Shown here: positions 28,547 through 37,786 of the stretch, piece by piece
Numbering within the stretch: the first letter of the stretch is position 1
Layout: every line of letters starts with the position of its first letter
Origin: Epsilonproteobacteria bacterium tcs-49
GTDB taxonomy: Bacteria; Campylobacterota; Campylobacteria; Campylobacterales; Sulfurovaceae
DNA: 64,000 nucleotides
Assembly: GCA_002049495.1 (NCBI GenBank)
Contig: LLYS01000006.1
Location: 62,001 to 126,000, forward strand
Reading direction: 5' to 3'
The notes under the pieces: generated by a model
Seen by the model: only the letters and a program-made list of their open reading frames with translations
The model's database searches: none
What the model was told of the DNA's origin: nothing
Program-made: the position numbers and the translations under genes

Positions 28547-31500
28547 ATGGAAAGCAATCTGGATCTTATTTGCGGCGACATTTTGCGGCAAAGCGATTTT
28601 GAAGTGGATGAAACCATACAGAAGAAATTAACAAAGCAAAAGGTCGTCATCGAGATCAACGACGCCCCCGGGATAAAACTCTATTCCAAAGATAAGATCA
28701 TTTTGTCAGAGATCGTACCGACGATCCACTCGTTCGGATTTTTAATCGATCACGAAATCTCCTATACCGTAGATGAGATCTGCATTATCAAGATCAACCT
28801 CATCGTCGACAATGTGGATCTTTTGCTCAAACACAGTAAAAATATCAGCGATATTCTCTTTGCCCGTCTGGATTCCTCCCTGCGCTACGATTGTTCTTTA
28901 TTTTTCCTTACCTATAAAAACAACTTTTCAAAACGGGAGTTTGAACTGTTTGACGCGTTGGTGGAGTACCAAAATCAACTTTTCGCCAGCTTTAACCGTG
29001 CGGCGATCGTAAACGTTTTGACCCTCTATCCCAAAACGGCGAAGTGTGCGCTGAATCTGTTCAAGGCCAAGTTCGATCCCGCCAAAGGTAAAAACCGCGC
29101 GACCGACATCAAAAAGCGCCAGGATGCGTTTATCGAAAGTTTGAAAGATATCAGCGGGATCAACGACGATAAGATCGCCAAAACCCTCTATGAGATTTTG
29201 GACAATATGGTACGGACCAACTACTATATGCACAAATCCACCCTGGCGTTCAAAGTCAACGTCGCAGGGTTTAAAAATCTGCTTCGCGGTACCCAGCCCA
29301 ATATCGAAACCTTCGTCCACAGCCGCGATATCAGCGGGACGCACAACAGAACGGGCAAAATTTGCCGCGGCGGACTTCGCTGGAGCGACCGCCCCGATGA
29401 TTTCAGGGATGAAGTCAAATCGCTCATGACAGCCCAGGAGGGGAAAAACGCGGTGATCATCCCCAACGGCTCCAAAGGCGGCTTTGTCATCCACCGCGAA
29501 AATGTGGACAGGGAGAGTTTTCAAAGCTTTTACGAAGAGTATATCAACGCATTGCTTGACGTGGTCGATACCAAGGAGGACGATGCAGTGATCCGCGACG
29601 AGCGCATCGTAGCGTACGACGGAGAGGATTCCTATTTCGTCGTTGCCGCGGACAAGGGTACTTCGGCCATGAGCGACGTGGCCAACGCCATCTCCGTCAA
29701 TCGCGGTTTCTGGTTGGGTGATGCCTTTGCCAGCGGCGGCAGCCACGGTTACCATCACAAGCGGCTGGGGATTACCGCCAAGGGTGCTATCAAATCCACC
29801 GCGCGCTTTTTTATCGAAAAGGGGGTCAATTTTTACGAAGAACCCATCACCGTCGTGGGGATCGGCTCCATGAACGGCGACGTCTTCGGCAACGGGATGA
29901 TCGAAAGCGACAAGTTCAAACTCTTAGGCGCCATCAGCCACAAAGAGATCTTTATCGATCCCGATCCCGACCCCCGGGTCTCTTACGAGGAGCGCAAGCG
30001 GCTGTTTGAATCCAAAAACGGAGCCTGGAATCAGTATGAAAAGCTATCGGAGGGGGGTGCGGTATACCGCAGGGATCAGCGCAATATCGATCCCACGCCC
30101 CAGATCAGGGAACTGCTCAAGATCAAAACCAAAACCATCGATGCGGATGAGTTGGCCAAAAAGCTGCTGAGTCTGAAAGTGGATATGTTTTACAACGGCG
30201 GCGTGGGGACCTACGTCAAAAGCTCCAACGAAACCAACATCGAAGTTGGGGATAAGGAAAACGAGTACGTACGGATCGATGCCAATGAGGTCAAATCCTA
30301 CTGTGTCTGCGAGGGGGGAAATCTGGGCTTTACCCAGGAAGCGAGGGTGGAGTACGCCAAAAGAGGCGGCAAGATCAACCTGGACAGCGTAGACAACTCC
30401 GCGGGGGTCGATACCAGCGACCATGAGGTCAATTTCAAAATTCTGCTGAGCATTCTGGAGAAAAAAAGCCTCGTATCCAACAAATACGAAGTACTCGAAG
30501 AGTTGACGCCCCACGTGGTCAATACGGTGTTGTGGACCAACTACTTCCAATCGCTCTCCATCTCGCTGGACGAGGAGCGCTCCAAAACTTCCCCCAAACG
30601 TTTTGAGCGTACCCTGGACGTTTTGGCAAACAACCTGGACTTTTTCAACAAAAAAAGCTTCGCCCTGGAGGAGTTTGAGGCCCACAACGATAAGATCATC
30701 CGCCCCATGCTTTCGATTTTGACGCTGTATTCCAAGATCTTTATCAAAAACCAGCTGTTGGCTTCGGAGATGATCGATGATAAGGATTTTGAAGTCTACC
30801 TTTACAAATACTTCCCCAAAACCTTTATCGTCTCCTTTGAAGATCAGATCAAACACCATCCGCTCAAAAAGCAGATCATCGCCACGATCATCGCAAACAA
30901 GATCATCAATTTTCACGGGGCGACGTTTATCCACGATTTTGAAAAGCTGGGCGCGCAGAAGTTTTTGCTCAAGATCAAATCCTATCTGATCATGAACGAC
31001 CTCTTCAGTACCAACGACGTCCGCTACGAAATCTACAGAAACGATTTCGCCGTTACGACGCAAAAGCAGTATAAACTGCTTATCGAGATCGAAGATGCGA
31101 TCGCGTACGGGCTCAATACGATGCTGACCATGAACCCCGACGATATCAATTTCGAATCGATCCTTGCGCATAAAGACAACCTCAACAAGGTCCTTGACGG
31201 TATCATGCGATCCAGGGTCAACGCCGTTAAGGACAACGACGCGATCAACGACTTTTTCTCCAAAGTCAACTACCTCAAACTCGTGACCGATATCCTCATC
31301 ATCGAGCATAGTACCGAACATACCTTCCTTGAGGTGGCGGAGCTGTTCTTCTATCTCGTGGATAAGCTCAAAATCAACCTGCTGGTCCAAAAGGTCAAAG
31401 ACGCGCCGCTGAAAGATGAGCAGGAGAAAACGATCCAGGACCAGCTTGATTGCATCATCCGCAACTGGCTGGAGGATATGATGCGCAAACTGCTCAACTT

Positions 31501-31666
31501 CCGGCGCAGCAGCGAAACGGTGGAAGAAAGCGTCAACAGCTACCTGAGTGAAACCTCTTTCGATAACGATTATTACAACAGCTGTATGAAGCAGGATATG
31601 AAGCTCAAGCAGCTTTCTATCTTGGTGAACTACCTGAGTTTGAACACCCACTATAAAGGAAAATAG
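28547..31666 (+). CDS. NAD-specific glutamate dehydrogenase, large type
   Basis: A 1039-residue member of the large bacterial NAD-GDH family, which deaminates glutamate to 2-oxoglutarate and ammonia. The catalytic core includes RGGLRWSDRPDDFRDEVKSL near residue 270, IPNGSKGGFV, and the NAD-domain segments VVGIGSMNGDVFGNGM and CEGGNLGFTQEARVEYA. The N-terminal 200 and C-terminal 350 residues are the regulatory extensions usual in this group. AAGGAG lies 7 bases before the ATG at 28547; an upstream in-frame ATG at 28508 has no such site. It is shorter than the roughly 1600-residue form of other proteobacteria, as is common in Campylobacterota. The next gene starts directly after the stop. Confidence 0.9.
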   Translation: MESNLDLICGDILRQSDFEVDETIQKKLTKQKVVIEINDAPGIKLYSKDKIILSEIVPTIHSFGFLIDHEISYTVDEICIIKINLIVDNVDLLLKHSKNISDILFARLDSSLRYDCSLFFLTYKNNFSKREFELFDALVEYQNQLFASFNRAAIVNVLTLYPKTAKCALNLFKAKFDPAKGKNRATDIKKRQDAFIESLKDISGINDDKIAKTLYEILDNMVRTNYYMHKSTLAFKVNVAGFKNLLRGTQPNIETFVHSRDISGTHNRTGKICRGGLRWSDRPDDFRDEVKSLMTAQEGKNAVIIPNGSKGGFVIHRENVDRESFQSFYEEYINALLDVVDTKEDDAVIRDERIVAYDGEDSYFVVAADKGTSAMSDVANAISVNRGFWLGDAFASGGSHGYHHKRLGITAKGAIKSTARFFIEKGVNFYEEPITVVGIGSMNGDVFGNGMIESDKFKLLGAISHKEIFIDPDPDPRVSYEERKRLFESKNGAWNQYEKLSEGGAVYRRDQRNIDPTPQIRELLKIKTKTIDADELAKKLLSLKVDMFYNGGVGTYVKSSNETNIEVGDKENEYVRIDANEVKSYCVCEGGNLGFTQEARVEYAKRGGKINLDSVDNSAGVDTSDHEVNFKILLSILEKKSLVSNKYEVLEELTPHVVNTVLWTNYFQSLSISLDEERSKTSPKRFERTLDVLANNLDFFNKKSFALEEFEAHNDKIIRPMLSILTLYSKIFIKNQLLASEMIDDKDFEVYLYKYFPKTFIVSFEDQIKHHPLKKQIIATIIANKIINFHGATFIHDFEKLGAQKFLLKIKSYLIMNDLFSTNDVRYEIYRNDFAVTTQKQYKLLIEIEDAIAYGLNTMLTMNPDDINFESILAHKDNLNKVLDGIMRSRVNAVKDNDAINDFFSKVNYLKLVTDILIIEHSTEHTFLEVAELFFYLVDKLKINLLVQKVKDAPLKDEQEKTIQDQLDCIIRNWLEDMMRKLLNFRRSSETVEESVNSYLSETSFDNDYYNSCMKQDMKLKQLSILVNYLSLNTHYKGK

Positions 31667-33904
31667 ATGCTGGAACTCCTGCGCCAACTGTGGTTTGCGC
31701 TTAACTCCGCAAACTCGACAAAAAGTCTCAGCGCGGCGATCGTGATCGGTTTCATCGTGGGCTTGACCCCTACGATGGAGCCGCACAATCTTATCTTACT
31801 GGTTATCGTACTGCTTTTTAACGTGCACGTGGGACTTTTTCTACTTGGCGCGGCACTGTTTTCCCTGGCGGGGTTTTTCCTTGATCCGCTGTTTAAACTC
31901 CTGGGAAAGGGGATTTTGACGGCGGAGCCCCTTGTACCGCTGTGGACCTGGCTGTATAATCTGCCCTATATGCGCTTGAGCGATTTTAACAATACGATCC
32001 TTATGGGATCGCTTGTTACGGCGCTGGTTTTGGCACTTCCGCTCTATTTCGCTTCGCAGAAACTGTTCCTCTCCTACCGGCAGGCGGTAATGGCGCGCTT
32101 TTCCGCGCTTCCAATCCTGGGCCGCTTTTTTTACAATGAGACCAAACGGACCAAAAAGGGCTCGGTGATCCGTTACAGCGGTTTGATCGTTCTTAGCAGT
32201 TTGCTGGTACTCTCCATCAGCGCGACGGTTCTGTTTTTTGATCCATTGGTCAAAGCTTTTCTTACAGAAGCGCTGGAAAAAAGCAGCGGCAAAAAGGTAA
32301 AGATCGAAACGTTTAAAAGCGGTTTTTTTCAAGGAAGTGCCCAGATAACGGGCTTTTCCATGATTGATAGGGAGGAAAGCGCCCAACTGTTCTCCTTTGA
32401 TCGGTTAAATATCGATCTCAATACGCCCCAGCTGTTTCAAAAGCGCTACATTATTGAAGATCTCAGTATCGAAGGGATAAACTTCGATAAAAAGCTGCTT
32501 GCGAAGATCGCGTCGGCGGAGGGGGAGGTTGACGCGCAGACAGAAGAAAAACAAAAAGCGGCACCATCTGCGGGGGGGATAAAGCTGCCAAGCGTCAAAG
32601 AGGTGCTTTCTCGCGAAGAGTTGCGCTCCGTGCAGCGGGCGAGGGAGATAGAAAAGGAGCTTCAAACCCTGCAAAAAGAGTATGGGACTTTGCGCCAAAA
32701 GCTGGATCCTGAAGGGGTGGAGCAGTTGCAGCAAGAGGTAAGCGCCTTTCAAAAGAGATTAAAAAATATGAATGATCCCGCGCAGGTTTTAGCCGCGAAG
32801 TCGGAGTTTGAAAAACTGCAAAAGCGTATCGATGCATATCAAAACAGCTATAAAAACCTCTATACAAAGCTGCGGACGCGATTTGACTCCCTGTCGCAAA
32901 AGCTTGAAGGGCTCGACAAGCTCGCCGCACAGGATTTGAAGCGATTGGAGGAGAAATACACCTCCGCCGAGGGGCTTTTCTCCGTGGCATCGCTTTTTAC
33001 GGGGGGAGAAAACAAAAAATACCTGCAAAAAGCGTATGCTTTGTATACGGCTATCAAACCCTATATGCAAAGCGCGCCCGATCCCAAGGACCAAACCCGT
33101 GAAAAAAGCTACTACCGTGACCGCGGCGAGTATATCCTTTACGAGGACCGTTCACGCTATCCGCGCATCCATATCGAACAGGCCAAAGCGGATGCGACCT
33201 ATGACGCGATGCCTTTTGACGCGATCTTGACCAACTACTCCACCAACCAGCACAAAACGGGCAAACCGGCGCTGCTGATCGCTACGGCGCAGGGGGAGCG
33301 GGTCCAGGGCGTCGAGCTCAAAGTGATGAACAACCAGCTGCTGCAAAAACCCCGTGCCGATTTGAACCTCAAAGTGGACAAATACCGTTTCAACGACGAA
33401 AACGAGCGTGCAATAGGGATGAAGCAAGGAGCGGTCGATCTCCAGCTGGAGGGGAGTATGCTCTTTCAAAGCGACAGTGTGCGCATAAGCGGATACTGCA
33501 ACGTCGAGGATGCGAACCTTTATGCCGCAAACTCTCCGCAGCTGCACCGGGCGCTGCAGGGGATCAAAAGTTTTGATATGCGCATAAACGGCCGCATCGA
33601 CGGAAAAAAGAGCGAACTCTCCATCAGCAGCGATATGAGCAAAAAGTTAAGCAATCTATTGGCCCAATCGGTCTCGGGGCAAACGGCGCAGTTCCGTCAA
33701 AAGCTGCAAGCCGGTATCCGGGAGAAAATGGATATGAAGGGGTTAAAGAAGGAGAAGGGGCAAACGCAGACGCTGCTGCAAACCCTCGGGGCGAAGCAGG
33801 ATTCGCTGCAGGGGCTCTCTTCGCAATTGACCCGCAGCTTTACCAAAGCGCAACCCTCCGGCGGCGGGGAGGAGGTAAAGGGGATACTCAAGGGGTTGTT
33901 TTAA
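31667..33904 (+). CDS. Fused TIGR03546/TIGR03545-like membrane protein (DUF2062-like plus AsmA-like)
   Basis: A 745-residue protein. Residues 1-150 hold several TM segments with the DUF2062-type start LSAAIVIGFIVGLTPTMEPHN, then LLGAALFSLAGFFLDPLF. After another TM helix (about 170-195) comes a long hydrophilic part with coiled coils (residues 310-430) and repeats of the AsmA/TIGR03545 kind (KKVKIETFKSGFFQGSAQI, then YDAMPFDAILTNYS). In many bacteria these are two adjacent genes, TIGR03546 and TIGR03545; here they appear as one frame. The function is unknown; an envelope or lipid-related role is suggested by AsmA similarity. It follows gdh with no gap. Confidence 0.75.
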   Translation: MLELLRQLWFALNSANSTKSLSAAIVIGFIVGLTPTMEPHNLILLVIVLLFNVHVGLFLLGAALFSLAGFFLDPLFKLLGKGILTAEPLVPLWTWLYNLPYMRLSDFNNTILMGSLVTALVLALPLYFASQKLFLSYRQAVMARFSALPILGRFFYNETKRTKKGSVIRYSGLIVLSSLLVLSISATVLFFDPLVKAFLTEALEKSSGKKVKIETFKSGFFQGSAQITGFSMIDREESAQLFSFDRLNIDLNTPQLFQKRYIIEDLSIEGINFDKKLLAKIASAEGEVDAQTEEKQKAAPSAGGIKLPSVKEVLSREELRSVQRAREIEKELQTLQKEYGTLRQKLDPEGVEQLQQEVSAFQKRLKNMNDPAQVLAAKSEFEKLQKRIDAYQNSYKNLYTKLRTRFDSLSQKLEGLDKLAAQDLKRLEEKYTSAEGLFSVASLFTGGENKKYLQKAYALYTAIKPYMQSAPDPKDQTREKSYYRDRGEYILYEDRSRYPRIHIEQAKADATYDAMPFDAILTNYSTNQHKTGKPALLIATAQGERVQGVELKVMNNQLLQKPRADLNLKVDKYRFNDENERAIGMKQGAVDLQLEGSMLFQSDSVRISGYCNVEDANLYAANSPQLHRALQGIKSFDMRINGRIDGKKSELSISSDMSKKLSNLLAQSVSGQTAQFRQKLQAGIREKMDMKGLKKEKGQTQTLLQTLGAKQDSLQGLSSQLTRSFTKAQPSGGGEEVKGILKGLF

Positions 33905-33914
33905 CCCCCCCCCG

Positions 33915-34282
33915 TTACCCCTTCGCGTCAAGGAGCATCCCCTCGGCGTCGGCACCCCTTTGCGCCAGTTTCATCGCTTCTTCGGAGGGAAATTGCCGCA
34001 GTACCTTCTGGGTGGAGGGGTCGATGACGCTGACGTAGTAGGTGGCGCTTTGCTCGTGGAAACCGAAGCGCAGCTTTGTGTGCGCGGCGAGTTCGCTGTC
34101 GTTGAGCTTATCGACAAGTTCTTTCGTCTGGGGTTCGGTAAGCGTTTTATCGCTGTTGTCTGTTTTTTGCGGGATCGAAGAGCGCCGCCAGGTTGCGTTT
34201 TGACCTCTTCACGGGCGCTGTTTAGCGGCTGCTTGGGCTGCGCCGACGGCTCCTGTCCCTGCGTTGTAATCATATTCACCAT
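33915..34282 (-). pseudogene. flaG: flaG-like flagellar protein gene with two frameshifts
   Basis: On the minus strand the C-terminal part reads KLRFGFHEQSATYYVSVID, then VLRQFPSEEAMKLAQRG and GMLLDAKG before TAA. This matches FlaG of Campylobacter, which affects flagellar filament length. The upstream part (MITTQGQEPSAQPK...) is in another frame, and a short middle piece (RNLAALFDPAK) is in the third. Removing one A from the A4 run at 34201-34198 and one from the A6 run at 34168-34163 would join all three into a protein of about 120 residues. A GGAGGAG ribosome site precedes the start. Either the gene is dead or both homopolymers are miscalled. Confidence 0.75.
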
Positions 34283-34411
34283 CTCCTCCTTGATCCGGTT
34301 ACATTATAAACTTTTATAATTATTGCAAAAAGATGTGATAAAAATGTAAAAAACGGTAAAAAGTTTTGAAAAATCATTTTCACTGTTTCCATATTATACG
34401 CTTTGCCGCGA

Positions 34412-35077
34412 TCATTTGATCATATAACCCACCCTGACCCTGGAAGCGATGGCGGCTTTGGGCAATTTCTTTCGCAGCCTGTAGATCAGTTCGCGCAAAG
34501 CGACCCCTTTGTCCTCCTGGGTATTCCACAGCTGCATGGTCAACTGCTCTTTTGAAAGGTGCGATCCCTTGTGGTGCAGCAGCAGTTCCAGACAGTGCAG
34601 CTCCCGTTTGGTCAAGTCGATTTCGCCGCGGTTTTCATAAACCCGTCTGCTTCGCAGGTCGTATCTGTAGGGGCCAAACAGGATATGTTCCTGTCCGCTC
34701 TGTTCTCCCTTGCGCGGATTTTGAAGCGTTTGCAAAACCGCTTCCAGGTCACCTCTGGCGATGGGTTTGATCAAAAACCCCTCGGGATCGACAAAGGAGG
34801 CGTTTTCCATCGTATACTCGTCACTGAAGGAGCTGGTAAAGATGATCTTGGTCCTTTTGCTGCGCTGCCGCAGGGTATGGGCGGCGCGTATCCCATCTAT
34901 GGGACCTTTGAGTTCGAGATCCATAAATACCGCATCGATATTTCGCTCCCTTTCAAGGTAGCCGAACAGATCCTGGGCACAGCTGCACGTAAAAACCACC
35001 TCATATCCCAGTTCACGGAAGGTTTGTTTCAAAAACAGCGCCGTTACTCCCTCTTTTTGCGCTATGATAAGTTTCAC
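34412..35077 (-). CDS. OmpR-family response regulator, orphan
   Basis: A 221-residue regulator. The receiver has the phospho-acceptor Asp in DAVFMDLELKGPIDG near residue 51, TSSF in the switch position, and Lys in GFLIKPI. The DNA-binding winged helix shows IDLTKRELHCLELLLHH, LSKEQLTMQLW, and the end ASRVRVGYMIK. The receiver start IIAQKEGVTALF lacks the usual paired acidic residues, so metal binding may be weak. The start is GTG with AAAAGGA upstream. No kinase adjoins it. Confidence 0.88.
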   Translation of the reverse strand: MKLIIAQKEGVTALFLKQTFRELGYEVVFTCSCAQDLFGYLERERNIDAVFMDLELKGPIDGIRAAHTLRQRSKRTKIIFTSSFSDEYTMENASFVDPEGFLIKPIARGDLEAVLQTLQNPRKGEQSGQEHILFGPYRYDLRSRRVYENRGEIDLTKRELHCLELLLHHKGSHLSKEQLTMQLWNTQEDKGVALRELIYRLRKKLPKAAIASRVRVGYMIK

Positions 35078-35198
35078 GCGAGTCCTTTTTTCTCTTTGAC
35101 GTAACTATATCCAAACAAAGTCTCACCGTGGTCTCTGTGCATTTTATTTATAAGGTGTAATGTGGTATCTTCTGGTCAAAATCGATAAAGGAGTTACG

Positions 35199-35393
35199 AT
35201 GACCGTATGTGAATGTATGGACGTGGAGTTTGAAGAGATCAAAAAAGCCGTGGCTAAGGCGGGGGACGACCTGGAAGCGGTGCAGGAGGAAACGGAAGCG
35301 GGAACGGTGTGCGAATGCTGTTTGGAAAGTGATTGCGACAAGGTGGATCTTCCCCTTCCCGACGCGATCAAAAAAGCAAAAGAGCAGGGCTAG
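35199..35393 (+). CDS. BFD-like [2Fe-2S]-binding protein
   Basis: A 64-residue protein resembling bacterioferritin-associated ferredoxin and the BFD domain of NifU and NirB. It has a Cys pair at the start (TVCECMDVEFEEIKKAV) and a second pair later (GTVCECC), with the linker AGDDLEAVQEETEAG between them. This is the C-x-C ... C-x-x-C plan, although here the second pair reads CECC. AAAGGAG precedes the ATG at 35199. It probably carries an iron-sulfur cluster for electron transfer or iron handling. The helicase gene follows 9 bases after its stop. Confidence 0.75.
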   Translation: MTVCECMDVEFEEIKKAVAKAGDDLEAVQEETEAGTVCECCLESDCDKVDLPLPDAIKKAKEQG

Positions 35394-35402
35394 GCGGTCG
35401 TT

Positions 35403-37379
35403 TTGGCCAAAAAACCGAATAAGGAGCGGTATACGCAAAGGTTACTCGGGCTTTTAGAAAAGGAGCGAGAGGCGCAGATGCGCCAGTACCGCGACGAGAT
35501 GCGGCGCATGCACCCAAAGGAGCGTGAAGCCGCGGGAAAAGCGGTTTTAGGAATGAGCGCTTCAAAAGCCGGGAGGAAGTTCCACTACCATCTGGTGCGT
35601 TTTTCCCGTGACAAGGCGATGCAGCGCAGTAAAATAGCGGTGGGCGACTTGATCCTCGTTTCAAAAAAGGACCCCCTGCGCTCGGATCTGAGCGGTACGG
35701 TGGTCAAAAGGGGGAAGCGCTTTATCGAAGCCGCTTTTGAAAACCCGCTGCCCAAATGGGCGTTTAAAAGCGCGTTGAGGCTGGATCTGTATATGAACGA
35801 TATCCCCTATAAGCGGATGAGAGAGTTCCTGCAGCGCTTTGAAGCCCTGGAGGGGAAGGATTTTTTAAAAGCACTGCTGACGGGACGTCGCAAACAGCAG
35901 CCTGCGACTTATGAGGCGTTTACCCCCTTTGATAGCCGTTTGAACGAGTCCCAAAAGCAAGCCGTGGGAAAAGTTCTGGGTAGCCGCGATCTGTTTTTGA
36001 TCCACGGCCCTCCGGGAACGGGAAAAACCAGTACGCTGTGTGAAGCGGCGAGGCAGTGTGCCGCGCGGGGCGAACAGGTGCTGATTACCGCCGATTCAAA
36101 CATCGCTGCGGATACGATTTTGGAAAAACTGGTGGATTCCGGGGTGCGCAGCTGCATCAGGGTGGGGCACCCCGCGCGCATACTGGAGCATTTGGAACAC
36201 CACTCCCTCGCCGCGCTTTTTGAGCGCCACGACCGGCAGGAAACCTTGCGTTCGCTGCAAGAGGAGTGCAACGGGCGTTTGGAACAAAGGAATGCGTATA
36301 TCAAACCCACGCCCGGAAGGAAGCGGGGGATGAGTGAAAACCGCATCAAAACCCTGGCGGCCAAAAACGCTTCGCAGCGGGGGGTCGATGCCGCGACGAT
36401 GCGCTCCATGGCCCGGTGGCTTGCGTATAACGAAAAGGTCGATACCCTGATGAATAAAATCCGCGACCTTGAAAATATGATACTAAATAATATCATTGAT
36501 TCTATGGATGTTGTCGTCACCACAAACTCTATGGCGGCTTCGGATTTGCTGGAGGACCGCACCTTTGACGTGGCGTTGATAGATGAGGGTTCGCAGCAGA
36601 TAGAACCCTCGACCTTAATCCCTTTGCAAAAAGCAAAGCGCTGGATTATGGCGGGGGATCATATGCAGCTGCCTCCGACGGTTGTAAGCCGGGAAGCTTC
36701 AGCCCTGGAAAAGACGCTGTTTGAGCGCTTTATGCATGAAAGCAGCGATAACGCCGTGATGCTGCAAACCCAGTACCGCATGAATGATACGCTTTTGGAG
36801 TTTATCAAAAGGGAGTTTTACGGAAACAGGCTCCGCAGCGATCCGGGCGTAGCGGCGATTACGCCAAGGCAGTTGTGCGCAAAACTCGACTGGGAGATCA
36901 TCACGGTGATCGATACCTCCGGAAGTGAAGAGCAAAAAAGCGGCAATGAACACTCCTACCGCAATGAAAGGGAAGCGGACGCTGTTTTGCACCGGGTAAA
37001 GCAGATGGTAGATGCGGGGGTAGATGCCGAAGCGATCGGGGTGATCACGTTTTATCAGGGGCAGGTCAAGATGCTGGATAAAATTTTTCAAAAGCACGGT
37101 TTGTCCGTGGAGGTCAACAGCGTAGACGGTTTTCAGGGCAGAGAAAAAGAGATCATCGTTCTTTCGACGGTGCGCAGCAACGAAAAAGGAAAGATAGGGT
37201 TTTTAAAAGATTATCGCCGCTTAAACGTGGCGATCAGCCGTGCAAAGCGCAAACTGGTCGTCGCCGGGGCACTGCAAACCCTTCAGAACGATCCGCTTTA
37301 CGGAAGATGGATAGCGGCACTCAAAGGATCGAAAAATTGCGTCATCAAGCCCCCTCCCGGGGAGGGAGCAGAGGGTTAA
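35403..37379 (+). CDS. SF1 helicase, IGHMBP2/UPF1-like
   Basis: A 658-residue AAA_11/AAA_12-type superfamily 1 helicase. It shows Walker A IHGPPGTGKTSTLCEA near residue 200, motif II ALIDEGSQQIEPST, motif III MAGDHMQLPPTVVS, motif IV-like QTQYRMN, motif V SVDGFQGREKEIIVLS and motif VI NVAISRAKRKLVV. The N-terminal 170 residues include a basic coiled segment and a beta-barrel-like region. The start is TTG with AGGCGG 5 bases upstream. The substrate (DNA or RNA) is not clear. Its 3' end overlaps the convergent H1-like gene by 3 bases. Confidence 0.9.
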   Translation: MAKKPNKERYTQRLLGLLEKEREAQMRQYRDEMRRMHPKEREAAGKAVLGMSASKAGRKFHYHLVRFSRDKAMQRSKIAVGDLILVSKKDPLRSDLSGTVVKRGKRFIEAAFENPLPKWAFKSALRLDLYMNDIPYKRMREFLQRFEALEGKDFLKALLTGRRKQQPATYEAFTPFDSRLNESQKQAVGKVLGSRDLFLIHGPPGTGKTSTLCEAARQCAARGEQVLITADSNIAADTILEKLVDSGVRSCIRVGHPARILEHLEHHSLAALFERHDRQETLRSLQEECNGRLEQRNAYIKPTPGRKRGMSENRIKTLAAKNASQRGVDAATMRSMARWLAYNEKVDTLMNKIRDLENMILNNIIDSMDVVVTTNSMAASDLLEDRTFDVALIDEGSQQIEPSTLIPLQKAKRWIMAGDHMQLPPTVVSREASALEKTLFERFMHESSDNAVMLQTQYRMNDTLLEFIKREFYGNRLRSDPGVAAITPRQLCAKLDWEIITVIDTSGSEEQKSGNEHSYRNEREADAVLHRVKQMVDAGVDAEAIGVITFYQGQVKMLDKIFQKHGLSVEVNSVDGFQGREKEIIVLSTVRSNEKGKIGFLKDYRRLNVAISRAKRKLVVAGALQTLQNDPLYGRWIAALKGSKNCVIKPPPGEGAEG

Positions 37380-37564
37380 GCGGCTTTTTTCGCCGCTTTT
37401 CTGGCTACCTTTTTGGCCTTGGAAACTTTGGCTACCTTCTTCTTGTTGAGCTTCTTCGCTACCTTCTTTGCAACTTTTTTCGCTTTGCTTTTTTTATTGG
37501 CGACTCTTTTCGCGGCTTTTTTCGCGATCGCATCCACTTTGCTCTTTTTAAGTTTCTTTGCCAT
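37376..37564 (-). CDS. Histone H1-like Lys/Ala-rich protein
   Basis: A 62-residue protein made almost wholly of Lys, Ala and Val (MAKKLKKSKVDAIAKKAAKR, ending ARKAAKKAA). It resembles the C-terminal tail of eukaryotic H1 and bacterial H1-like nucleoid proteins, and would bind DNA or RNA through charge. The AAAGGAT ribosome site 5 bases before the ATG supports a true gene. Its stop overlaps the helicase stop. On its strand the sequence past the stop has a CCCTCCCC/GGGAGGG hairpin that could end transcription. Confidence 0.65.
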   Translation of the reverse strand: MAKKLKKSKVDAIAKKAAKRVANKKSKAKKVAKKVAKKLNKKKVAKVSKAKKVARKAAKKAA

Positions 37565-37786
37565 AGGCTATCCTTTGAAAATATAAATACCACCGCTTTC
37601 TTAAAAAGAAGAAAATAGTAATATTTTATGACTATTTTACATATTTAGTTCGGCTTTGTCAATAAAGTATCCTTTTTGCAGGAGTGAAACTTGGGTAGAA
37701 TATGGTAAAATCTTTACTAATTCAACAGCGCAAACGCTTTTTTCCCAAAATTTACAAAAGGGCGCAACGCTGATCCGGGAGGGCTG

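Noticed and set aside
30044-31786. Minus-strand frame of 580 codons
   Set aside because: Shadow of glutamate dehydrogenase; the translation is low in recognisable motifs and crosses two real genes.
33905-33913. Run of nine C after the AsmA-like gene as a phase-variation tract
   Set aside because: It lies between two convergent gene ends, outside any coding frame or promoter, so length changes would have no obvious effect.
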